This document shows, in pieces, positions 24,336 to 31,427 of a stretch of DNA of 64,000 nucleotides (its first letter is position 1; each line of letters opens with the position of its first letter). The stretch is from the NCBI GenBank assembly GCA_021787565.1, contig JAJYLT010000014.1, positions 1 through 64,000 of the forward strand. Direction: 5' to 3'. The translations under genes and the position numbers were made by a program. The notes below the pieces were generated by a model that was given only the letters and a program-made list of their open reading frames with translations, was not told the origin of the DNA and did not search any database. This DNA comes from Acidobacteriota bacterium. GTDB lineage: Bacteria > Acidobacteriota > UBA4820 > DSQY01.

Positions 24336-24887
24336 TTACTTCATGTGCTGAAGCACGAAGTCGTCGCGGCGGTTCTCCTGCCAGCAAGTCTCGTCATGCT
24401 CGGTGCACAGGGGGTGCGATTTTCCGTAGGAGACCGTCTGAATGTGATTGGCCGCCACGCCGAGGCCGATCAGATACTCCTTGGCGGCATTGGCCCGGCG
24501 CTCGCCGAGGGCGAGGTTGTAGGCCTCGGTATTGCGCTCGTCGCAGTTTCCCTCGACGATGACCTGGAACTGGGGATGCGCCAGCAGCCAGGCCGCATTC
24601 TGCTTGAGGATCTCGCGGTCTTCGGGACGGATGGCCCACTTGTCCGTGTCGAAATGAATGCGCTTGAGAACTCCCTGCTTGTTGAATGCGTCCGCGCTGC
24701 TCTCCACGGCGAGGGAGGGCGTGGGGGCCTCAGGTGTCCAGCCGGTGGCGGGTCCAGTTGAGGAGGGGTTTTCGGCCGCGGAGGGCGTCGAGGCCGGAGG
24801 AGCCTTCTTGGCGCAGGCCGCCAGAAAAACCAACAGGAGAACCGCGCTCAACACCGATGTGAGCCTCGTGCCCCAGCGCATTTTCAT
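24336..24887 (-). CDS. pal: Peptidoglycan-associated lipoprotein Pal
   Basis: A 183-residue lipoprotein. The lipobox LVFLAAC places the acyl-Cys near residue 25. A Pro/Ser linker and an OmpA-type peptidoglycan-binding domain follow, with IHFDTDKWAIRPED, VEGNCDERNTEAYNLALGERR and the final GKSHP region. It anchors the outer membrane to peptidoglycan. GGAGG lies 6 nt before the ATG at 24887; the longer frame is upstream DNA. Confidence 0.93.
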   Translation of the reverse strand: MKMRWGTRLTSVLSAVLLLVFLAACAKKAPPASTPSAAENPSSTGPATGWTPEAPTPSLAVESSADAFNKQGVLKRIHFDTDKWAIRPEDREILKQNAAWLLAHPQFQVIVEGNCDERNTEAYNLALGERRANAAKEYLIGLGVAANHIQTVSYGKSHPLCTEHDETCWQENRRDDFVLQHMK

Positions 24888-25023
24888 AGCACACCTCCAT
24901 TCATTGCCGATTATAGATACCAGACCCGCGCCTTCGCAAGGTTGGGGGGGAAGGCGAATTGTGAAATGCAAAATGCGAATTGAAAGGAACTGGGCGCGAT
25001 GGGATTTAGAGTTTGGCATTTTC

Positions 25024-25107
25024 CATCTCTCATCCATCATCTCTCATCCATCATCCCTCATCCATCATCCATCATCCATCATCTATCATCTATCATCTAT
25101 CATCCCC
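25024..25107. repeat. Longest heptanucleotide array (CATCNNN x12)
   Basis: Twelve consecutive in-register units of CATCCAT, CATCTCT, CATCCCT, CATCTAT and CATCCCC. It runs through the stop codon (25093) of the GNAT gene. The 200 bp between it and pal are AT-richer than average and show no gene. Confidence 0.85.
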
Positions 25108-25596
25108 CATCATCTCCCCCCCCAGCACGCGGGTGAAGATGACGCGGTGATCGCCCGGCGCGTAGAAATCCTGTATCTCGGCGGCCACCTTGTATCCGTG
25201 GCGCAGGTAGAACCGCCTCGCCGGCTTGTACTGCGGCAGCGAGGAGGTCTCGATGATGCAGAGCCTGCCGCCGCGACGGCGCATGTCCTCCTCCGCCCGA
25301 AGGAGGAGGGCGTGGCCCGCCCCCTTGCCGTGGCAGGCCGGGTCCGCGGCGATCCAGTAGAGGTCGAAGGTCCCCAGCGTGCACGGCGTGGCCCCCCAGC
25401 AGGCGTACCCCGCCACTTTGCCTTCCCCCTCGGCCACGAGGAAGGCGTAGTCGGTCTGTCCCGGTTTCGCCAGCGCCACGTCGATGAGTTCGAGGGCGAC
25501 CTCGATCTCCTCCGGCCGGAAGACTCCCGCCCGTTCCAGCATCTCCTTCAATTCCGATCTGTCCTCCCGCCTGAGCGCTCTCATTCGAAGGTCCAT
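25093..25596 (-). CDS. GNAT-family N-acetyltransferase (KamA operon)
   Basis: A 167-residue acetyltransferase. The acetyl-CoA site is WIAADPACHGKGAGHALLLRAEEDMRRRG (Q/H-x-x-G-x-G/A pattern near residue 95). It is followed by ETSSLPQYKPARRFYLRHGY and a conserved DFYAPGDHRVIFTR end. The ATG at 25596 with AAGGGGGAG overlaps the preceding gene by 16 bp. GNATs paired with lysine 2,3-aminomutase make N-epsilon-acetyl-beta-lysine in ablAB systems, so acetylation of a beta-amino acid or its conjugate is a reasonable guess. The C-terminal codons come from the heptamer array. Confidence 0.85.
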   Translation of the reverse strand: MDLRMRALRREDRSELKEMLERAGVFRPEEIEVALELIDVALAKPGQTDYAFLVAEGEGKVAGYACWGATPCTLGTFDLYWIAADPACHGKGAGHALLLRAEEDMRRRGGRLCIIETSSLPQYKPARRFYLRHGYKVAAEIQDFYAPGDHRVIFTRVLGGEMMGDDR

Positions 25597-26597
25597 GGCT
25601 CCCCCTTCTCGGCAGAGCCGAGGATGGTCGAAACGAGGTGGGCGTAATCCCAGCCCTCGGCTCGGGCCTGTTTGGCCAACCCCGCGGAGGGGGCGAGGTC
25701 CGGATTGGGATTCACCTCCAGAACGCACAGCGAACCCTCGCCGTCCTCGCGCAGGTCCACGCGAGCATAACCCCGGCAACCCAGGGCCCGGTAGGAGAGC
25801 ACGGCGAGCTGCTGCACTCGGTTCGAGAGCTCGGGCTCCACCGGAGCCGGGCAGAGGGTCGGGGTCTGCTGGTAGACGGGGCTCTCGGGCGCCCACTTGG
25901 CCTCGAAGGTCAGGACCGGAGGGTATCCCGGAGAGAGGGCGGAGTAGTCTACCAGGGAGGGCGGCAGCGGGTGGGGGCCCTCCGCCGTCTCCACCACCGA
26001 GCAGTTCAGCTCCCGCCCGGCCAGGAAGCTCTCCACGAGGACGCCCTGTGGGAACCGGTCCAGGAGATCGTCCAGCCTCTCGATGAGGGAGGCGCGGTCT
26101 TGCACGACGCTCGATGGCCCGATGCCGTGGCTCGCGTCATTGACGGCGGGCTTGAGGAAGACGGGGAATGGGAAGGGGAGGGACTCCGGCACCTCCTCGA
26201 TCCGCCGAACGTGCAGGCCCGCGGCCGTGGGAACCCCCTCGGCCGAGAGCAGGCGCTTGGCCAATGGCTTGTGAAGTCCCAGGTGCATGGCCACGGGCGG
26301 GCATCCGGTGGCCCTCAGCGCCAGGGCCTTGAGCAGGAGACCCACCTGGACCTCGCTGGAGGGATCGCCGGGGAAGCCCTCGAACAGGTTGAAGACCAAG
26401 GAGCCCTTGGACAATCGCTCCAAGGTCAGCGCTGCGGCGGACAGGGGAGCCGTGAGGGGCAGCCGAAAGACGCTCCGGCCTTGTTCGCACAGGACCTGCT
26501 CGACCGCCTCCACGGTCTCCATGACTCCCTCCTCGGCGGCGCTCTCGGGGAGGGACTGATCGCTCGTGTTGTGGATGAGGGTCACCGCAGCCGGCAT
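25581..26597 (-). CDS. ATP-grasp ligase, D-Ala-D-Ala ligase-like (second)
   Basis: A 338-residue ATP-grasp protein. The N-terminus (LVFNLFEGFPGDPSSEVQV) has the glutamate/valine pattern of the Ddl family. The central domain has FPVFLKPAVNDASHGI (ATP-binding lysine and loop). The metal site near the end is CVLEVNPNPDLAPSAG (Glu-x-Asn-x-Asn). It is too diverged from housekeeping Ddl to assign D-Ala-D-Ala. It likely ligates an amine to an aminoacyl carboxylate. Start 26597 (MPAAVTLIH) fits the fold; a GTG at 26642 overlaps the previous stop and is possible. Confidence 0.85.
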   Translation of the reverse strand: MPAAVTLIHNTSDQSLPESAAEEGVMETVEAVEQVLCEQGRSVFRLPLTAPLSAAALTLERLSKGSLVFNLFEGFPGDPSSEVQVGLLLKALALRATGCPPVAMHLGLHKPLAKRLLSAEGVPTAAGLHVRRIEEVPESLPFPFPVFLKPAVNDASHGIGPSSVVQDRASLIERLDDLLDRFPQGVLVESFLAGRELNCSVVETAEGPHPLPPSLVDYSALSPGYPPVLTFEAKWAPESPVYQQTPTLCPAPVEPELSNRVQQLAVLSYRALGCRGYARVDLREDGEGSLCVLEVNPNPDLAPSAGLAKQARAEGWDYAHLVSTILGSAEKGEPWTFE

Positions 26598-26638
26598 GGT
26601 TCCGCCCCGAACGTCGTCTTCCTGGTGCATTCCCTGCC

Positions 26639-27640
26639 TCACGCCAGTCCGCAGCGGGCGAAGGCGGCCGCCAGTATGCGCGACATCAGCGCCGGGTAGT
26701 CAAGACCCATGCCCCGCGAGAGGATGGGAAGGTCGCCGTAGGCCGGAGAGAGTCCGGGCAGGGGATTGATTTCCAGGAAGACGGGCACGCCTTCGCGGAT
26801 TCGGAAGTCCACCCTGGCCACGTCCCGGCAGCCGATCGCGGAAAAGGCCTTGACCGCGTCGGCGTAGAGTCGCGCCAGCAGTTCCGGCGGCAGCGGCGGA
26901 GGAACGTCGTAGGCGACCTGGTTCTCCCAGTCGCGCTTTACTTCGATGGAATAGACGAAGTCAGGGTCCGTGCCGCTCCTGGGCCGTATCCTCATGGCGC
27001 CGATGGCCTCGGGCGGGGAGTTCCCGATGATGCCGACGGTGTACTCGTCGCCGGCCACGAAGCCTTCCACCATCACGGGCTGACCGTAGGAGCGCAGCAT
27101 CTCCCCGACCGTCTCCTTCAGTTGCCTGGCCCCCTCCAGGCGGGAACTGCCGCGGATTCCCTTGGAGGAGCCCTCGAAGGCTGGCTTGGCGAAGAGTGGA
27201 AAGGGAGGGTCGCTCCGGAGCAGGCGGGCGAGATCCGATTCGCTCTCCACGACCCAGTCGGGCGCCACCGCCACTCCGGCGGCGGCCACGAGGCGCTTGG
27301 TGAGTGGCTTATCCAGGCTGATGGCGAGAGTGAGAGGGTCGGAGAAGCTGTAGGGTATGCCGAGCATCTCCAGCACCGAAGGCACCTGGCCCTCACGGCT
27401 CCTGAAGGTGCCGCGCCCCTCGGCGATGTTGAAGACGAAGTCCACGGGCTCGTGGAGCACCCGCTCCAGGAACTCCCGCCCACCGCCCAGGCGCACCACC
27501 TCATGGCCGCATTCCGCGATGGCCGCTTCGATGGCCCCTACGGTTGAAGGTGGATCGTACTCCTCGAAGAGATCATCGGGGAGCCCGGAGGGAACCGGGC
27601 TCCCCGCGGGCTTCATGTCAAACGTCAGACCGATTCGCAT
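26639..27640 (-). CDS. ATP-grasp ligase, D-Ala-D-Ala ligase-like (first)
   Basis: A 333-residue ATP-grasp enzyme. VDFVFNIAEGRGTFRSREGQVPSVLEMLGIPYSFSD-type features mark the N-terminal domain near residue 65. FPLFAKPAFEGSSKGIRGSS is the nucleotide loop. PVFLEINPLPGLSPAYGDLP is the metal site. It overlaps kamA by 23 bp. It is a paralogue of the ligase that follows but not a recent duplicate. Two ligases in a row with an aminomutase suggest stepwise assembly of a small beta-amino-acid-containing peptide. Confidence 0.87.
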   Translation of the reverse strand: MRIGLTFDMKPAGSPVPSGLPDDLFEEYDPPSTVGAIEAAIAECGHEVVRLGGGREFLERVLHEPVDFVFNIAEGRGTFRSREGQVPSVLEMLGIPYSFSDPLTLAISLDKPLTKRLVAAAGVAVAPDWVVESESDLARLLRSDPPFPLFAKPAFEGSSKGIRGSSRLEGARQLKETVGEMLRSYGQPVMVEGFVAGDEYTVGIIGNSPPEAIGAMRIRPRSGTDPDFVYSIEVKRDWENQVAYDVPPPLPPELLARLYADAVKAFSAIGCRDVARVDFRIREGVPVFLEINPLPGLSPAYGDLPILSRGMGLDYPALMSRILAAAFARCGLA

Positions 27641-28874
27641 CGGGGGTGGACCTGATCTGGGCGAGGTGGGGACGGGTGCCGCGGCTGGAGCGGCCCTGGG
27701 CGGGCTGGGCCACCGGGCGCCTTGGTTTGCTTCGGACCGCGGGAGCGGGGTTCCTGTAGGGGAAGATCTTGCCTTCGTAGTTGCGCAGAACGAGCGTATC
27801 CTCGGTGGCGTACATGATGTAGTTGGAGGTGATGGGAACCTTGCCTCCGCCTTCCGTGTCTACGACGAAGGTGGGGATGGCGAGCCCCGAGGTCCACCCG
27901 CGCATCTTCTCGATGATCTCCACGCCGGTCCAGACGGAGGTTCTCAGGTGTTCGGCCCCGTGGATGGGGTCGCACTGGAAGAGGTAGTAGGGGCGGACTC
28001 CCATCTTCAGGAGCCCTTGGCAGAGCCTGAGCATGGTCTGTGCGCTGTCGTTCACCCCCCGCATGAGCACGGACTGGTTGTTCACCGGGATGCCGGCGGA
28101 GAGGACCTTGCGGCAGGCGGCGGCGGCCTCGGGGGTCAGTTCGTTGGGATGGTTGAAGTGGGTGTTCATCCAGACGGGCAGGTGCTTCCCGAGAATGCCA
28201 ACCAGCTCATCCGTGATGCGCTGAGGAAGGACCACGGGGAACCGCGTGCCGATGCGGATGATCTCCACGTGAGAAATCTTGCGGAGCTCCGTGAGGCAGT
28301 AGTCGAGCACCGGCAGCGGAAGGGAGAGGGGGTCGCCCCCCGAGAAGATGACGTCACGGATCTGCGGGCTGCGCCGGATGTAGTCGATCATGGCGTCGAG
28401 CTGCTGGCGGTTCTTCGGCAGCTCGCCGTCCTCCCACTCCCGGCGACGGGTGCAGTGGCGGCAGTACATGGGGCACATGTTGGTGGCGATGAAGAGGCAG
28501 CGGTCGGGATACCTGTGCACCAGCCCCTCCACCGGCATGTCGGCATCCTCGCCCAGGGGGTCGTCGATGCCCACGCTCCGGTAGGTGTATTCCAGGATCG
28601 AGGGGACGGCCTGCTTGCGAACGGGGTCCTCGGGATCGCTCGGATCGATGAGGCTCAGGTAGTAAGGAGGGATGCCGACGTGCAGACTGGGCGCGAGGAG
28701 CTTGAGCTGCTGGTACTCGCTCTTGGAGTAGGGAAGGAGGCGGTGGAGGGTCTCGAGATCCTTGACGCGGTTTCGGTACTGCCACCGCCAATCGTTCCAC
28801 TGCTCATCGGTGGCCTCGGGGAAATAGGACGACCTTCCTGAAAGGGATGATGATGGTGCTGGACTATCCAGCAT
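27618..28874 (-). CDS. kamA: KamA-family radical SAM aminomutase (lysine 2,3-aminomutase-like)
   Basis: A 418-residue radical SAM enzyme. The [4Fe-4S] motif is C134-xxx-C138-xx-C141 in TNMCPMYCRHC, followed by FSGGDPL (SAM binding) near 178. The PLP lysine is K345 in EGGGKVPITSNY. Asp302 and Asp339 stand where the clostridial enzyme binds the substrate epsilon-amine, which favours lysine, although the glycine loop is one residue shorter. The product would be beta-lysine. A basic, Ser/Arg-rich C-terminal tail (about 385-418) is unusual. GGGAGG lies 5 nt before the ATG. First gene of a four-gene overlapping operon. Confidence 0.9.
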   Translation of the reverse strand: MLDSPAPSSSLSGRSSYFPEATDEQWNDWRWQYRNRVKDLETLHRLLPYSKSEYQQLKLLAPSLHVGIPPYYLSLIDPSDPEDPVRKQAVPSILEYTYRSVGIDDPLGEDADMPVEGLVHRYPDRCLFIATNMCPMYCRHCTRRREWEDGELPKNRQQLDAMIDYIRRSPQIRDVIFSGGDPLSLPLPVLDYCLTELRKISHVEIIRIGTRFPVVLPQRITDELVGILGKHLPVWMNTHFNHPNELTPEAAAACRKVLSAGIPVNNQSVLMRGVNDSAQTMLRLCQGLLKMGVRPYYLFQCDPIHGAEHLRTSVWTGVEIIEKMRGWTSGLAIPTFVVDTEGGGKVPITSNYIMYATEDTLVLRNYEGKIFPYRNPAPAVRSKPRRPVAQPAQGRSSRGTRPHLAQIRSTPDANRSDV

Positions 28875-29037
28875 GGCGGCCTCCCTGCGGCCCCAGCTCC
28901 ATGCCGGGCGCCTCGCCGACTAGGTCTCCAGAAACGACAATGCCTCGCTGGAAATGAGCGAGGCCAAAGGATCCGACATATTGTAATGCCCTCTTCTTCT
29001 TGAGGGCGGCGGGACTTGGTGGCTGTTCCTGTTCCAT
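28864..29037 (-). CDS. Possible 57-residue leader or small protein ahead of kamA
   Basis: An open frame of 57 codons from ATG 29037, ending 11 bp inside kamA so that kamA's ribosome site is within it. The translation has a basic N-terminal part (LKKKRALQYVG) and GIVVSGDLVGEAPGMELG. Codons in the first half are AT-richer than the genome average and the start has only a weak ribosome site. It may be a translated leader or only part of the structured leader RNA. Confidence 0.3.
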   Translation of the reverse strand: MEQEQPPSPAALKKKRALQYVGSFGLAHFQRGIVVSGDLVGEAPGMELGPQGGRHAG

Positions 29038-29118
29038 CCTGTTCGCCGGGAACCGATCCCGGCCCCTCCTGCTTCTATCGTTCCAAAGCACCGCGGACCG
29101 CCCGCCTGCTTTGAACTT
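28875..29118 (-). promoter_or_regulatory. Long hairpin-rich 5' leader of the kamA operon
   Basis: About 244 nt separate the predicted transcription start from the kamA ATG. On the minus strand they hold at least four hairpins: CAAAGCA/TGCTTTG (29113-29084), CCGGGA/TCCCGG (about 29062-29046), CCCTC/GAGGG (about 29010-28993) and CCTCGCT/AGCGAGG (28963-28943, 7-nt loop). No T-run follows any of them. A cis-acting RNA is likely; it matches no riboswitch class I can name. Confidence 0.5.
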
Positions 29119-29124
29119 GTGGCA

Positions 29125-29152
29125 AATATAGACCTTTTGAAGCCGAAGTCAA
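29125..29152 (-). promoter_or_regulatory. Strong sigma-70 promoter of the kamA operon
   Basis: On the minus strand -35 TTGACT (29152-29147) and -10 TATATT (29130-29125) with a 16-bp spacer. It lies in the AT-richest stretch of the region. Predicted start about 29118. Confidence 0.75.
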
Positions 29153-29440
29153 GAGCCTTCGAGCGGGGGCTGGAGACGAAGCGGAAAACGGGTGACCTGG
29201 TCGGGAAGCGCCGCCCGCGCTAGGCTGCGAGAAGGAGACGGCATGGTCGCAAGAGGCGGGGCGGCGGGCACGGCCGGAGGAGATCGATTGGCGCGCCGAA
29301 CGACATCGCCCAGCCCGCCGGCTTCCGCGGGGGAGAGGCGTGGCGGAGCTACCTGACGCGGTGCTTCGAACCGATCTACCAAAAGGCGCGGTACGAGTTA
29401 TGGAAGCGAAAGGAGGGTCGGCCGATCGGGTGACGGGCGG
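29153..29440. other. Intergenic stretch with a possible gene remnant
   Basis: 288 bp without a convincing gene. The plus-strand frame ending at a TGA near 29433 reads GGEAWRSYL...YQKARYELWKRK, which looks protein-like over about 40 codons. It has no start and its upstream part becomes Arg/Gly low-complexity. It may be the tail of a decayed gene; I recognise no family. Confidence 0.3.
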
Positions 29441-30346
29441 TCAGTTCTCCAGCAGGAGAATGGCCACCCCCAGAAAGGCCACGAGGGTTCCCAAGAACGC
29501 GCGCCTGGAAATACGTTCCTTGAAGAAGATCCATACCAGGGGGAGGAGGAGGACGGGTACGGGGGCCATGAGCGCCGATGCCACCCCCACCTTGGCGTGG
29601 CTCACGGCGTACAGGGAAAGCCAGACCCCCACGAAGGGCCCCGTGGCGGCGCCGCAGGCCGTATAGAGCAGGGCCCGGCGGTCCCTCAGCTTGTCGAAGC
29701 TCTCCCTCACGCCGCCGAGGGCCACGGTCACGATGAGGATGCCGAAGGTCGCCACGACCATACGGATGAGGGTCCCGGAGAGAGAGCTCACGCCCTCCCT
29801 CAGGCCCTCTTTGGCCGCCACCAGCCCCGCGGCTTGGCAGAGCGCCCCGCCGAGCGCGAAGGCCGTGCCTCGGCCGAGCCTTCCGTTTCTGACCGGGCCG
29901 GCCGTGGGGCTCCTTTCGAGCACCACCCACGAGATGCCGGCCAGGGTCACGAGGATGCCCAGGAACTCCAGCCAGGTGAGGGACTCTCCCAGGAAGGCGA
30001 TGCCCATCAACGCCGAGAAGATGGGCCAGGAGGACATGATCAGCGTGGCCTTTCGCGGGCCGAGCTCGATGTAGGATTGGAAGAGGAAGCTGTCCCCGAG
30101 GGTCAGGCCGATGAGCCCCGACAGGCCCAGCCACAGCCAGCTCTCCAGGGGAGCGGAGAGGGGGAGGAGCGTTCCGTAGAAGAGAAGGTGCGTCGCCCCC
30201 AGCAGGAGCACCGCGAAGACCAGCCGGGTTCTGTTCACCGCCAGCGCCCCGACTCGGGTGCTGGCCAGCGTGAAGTAGAGGGCGGTGAAGGCCCACACCA
30301 CGGCCGTGAGCAGAGCGGCCAGTTCGCCGAGCCTGGATGCGATCAC
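29441..30346 (-). CDS. EamA/DMT-family transporter
   Basis: A 301-residue membrane protein with ten hydrophobic segments in two EamA repeats (ALLTAVVWAFTALYFT... and FALGGALCQAAGLVAAKEG...). Repeat ends carry the ALMGIAFLGESLTWLEFLG and PLVWIFFKERISRRAFLG signatures. It probably exports a small metabolite; substrate unknown. The GTG at 30346 was preferred because AGGAGG lies 7 nt upstream; an ATG at 30385 would add a low-complexity Gly/Arg tail. The upstream gap holds a CACCAAGGCACCA-type repeat (30454-30474). Confidence 0.85.
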   Translation of the reverse strand: MIASRLGELAALLTAVVWAFTALYFTLASTRVGALAVNRTRLVFAVLLLGATHLLFYGTLLPLSAPLESWLWLGLSGLIGLTLGDSFLFQSYIELGPRKATLIMSSWPIFSALMGIAFLGESLTWLEFLGILVTLAGISWVVLERSPTAGPVRNGRLGRGTAFALGGALCQAAGLVAAKEGLREGVSSLSGTLIRMVVATFGILIVTVALGGVRESFDKLRDRRALLYTACGAATGPFVGVWLSLYAVSHAKVGVASALMAPVPVLLLPLVWIFFKERISRRAFLGTLVAFLGVAILLLEN

Positions 30347-30598
30347 GAGGGGGCCTCCTCCGCCCCTGCGGAGGCCGGGCGGCATCCCACCTTACTCCAG
30401 CGCCAGCCTCAGCGGCAAGGGACTTCGGAGCCGAACTGCCGGGAAGGAGAATGACCACCAAGGCACCACGACACCGGGACCGGTAGGAGGGGGATGGCGA
30501 AGTCCGAGCGTCAGCAGAGCCGGACGGGTGGTCGCGCCTTCCTCTCCACCCTCCACCGTACCGGAAGTACACTGTCGATCCGACGAGAGGAGGACGTC

Positions 30599-31414
30599 AT
30601 GGGGACGATGGCGAGGGCGCTGACGATTGCAGGGTCGGACTGCAGCGGCGGGGCGGGCATACAGGCGGACCTGAAGACCTTTCACCGCTTCGGAGTCTTC
30701 GGCATGTCGGCGGTGACGGCCGTGGTGGCCGAGAACACCGTGGGCGTTCAGGGGTGGGCGGCCGTGACGCCCGACATGGTGGCCCGGCAGATCGACAGTT
30801 GCCTGAGCGACATCGGGGCGGACGCCGTCAAGACGGGCATGCTCGTGGATGCGGCCGTGATCACGGCCGTCGCGGCCCGCCTGCGCGCGCAGGGGGCGGG
30901 GAACCTCGTGGTCGATCCCGTGATGAGGGCCAAGAGCGGAGACCCGCTCATCGCACCCGAGGCGGTGGAGGTTCTGGTCCGGGAACTCTTTCCCCTCGCC
31001 CGCCTCGTGACGCCCAACGTCCCCGAGGCGGAAGCGCTCGTCGGACGGTCCCTCCGGACGGAGGCCGACCTGAGGGCGGCGGCCGAGACCATCCGGGGCC
31101 TCGGCCCCGAGGTGGTGGTCATGAAGGGGGGGCACAGCCCGGCCAACCCTGCGGGGCTCTGTGTGGACTTCGTCTGGGACGGGAAGGAGTGGTGGCCCCT
31201 GGAGGGGGCCCGCGGTCCCGATCGCCACACCCACGGCACAGGCTGCACCTTCTCCGCCGCCCTGACGGCCATGCTCGCGCGTGGAGCACCGTTGCGGGAG
31301 GCCCTGAGCGAGGCCAAAGCCTTCATCACGGAGGCGATCCGCACCGCACCGGGACTCGGCGGCGGCCACGGCCCCGTGAACCACTGGGCGACCGTGGAGC
31401 GCGGGGACCGCTGA
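30599..31414 (+). CDS. thiD: Hydroxymethylpyrimidine/phosphomethylpyrimidine kinase
   Basis: A 271-residue ribokinase-fold enzyme. The N-terminal ALTIAGSDCSGGAGIQADLK is diagnostic of ThiD. GMLVDAAVI, DPVMRAKSGDPL and the anion-hole HTHGTGCTFSAALTAML (catalytic Asp replaced in-motif by Gly-Thr-Gly-Cys, as in this family) follow. It phosphorylates HMP and HMP-P for thiamine synthesis. GAGGAGG precedes the ATG at 30599. No other thiamine gene is nearby. Convergent with the S9 peptidase gene, 13 bp apart. Confidence 0.95.
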   Translation: MGTMARALTIAGSDCSGGAGIQADLKTFHRFGVFGMSAVTAVVAENTVGVQGWAAVTPDMVARQIDSCLSDIGADAVKTGMLVDAAVITAVAARLRAQGAGNLVVDPVMRAKSGDPLIAPEAVEVLVRELFPLARLVTPNVPEAEALVGRSLRTEADLRAAAETIRGLGPEVVVMKGGHSPANPAGLCVDFVWDGKEWWPLEGARGPDRHTHGTGCTFSAALTAMLARGAPLREALSEAKAFITEAIRTAPGLGGGHGPVNHWATVERGDR

Positions 31415-31427
31415 TCGCCCGCCGCCG

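Noticed and set aside
29080-29115. T-box-like sequence (GGGCGGTCCGCGG) in the kamA leader
   Set aside because: It lacks the conserved ACC of the T-box bulge, and no specifier stem or terminator could be placed; treated as one arm of a hairpin only.
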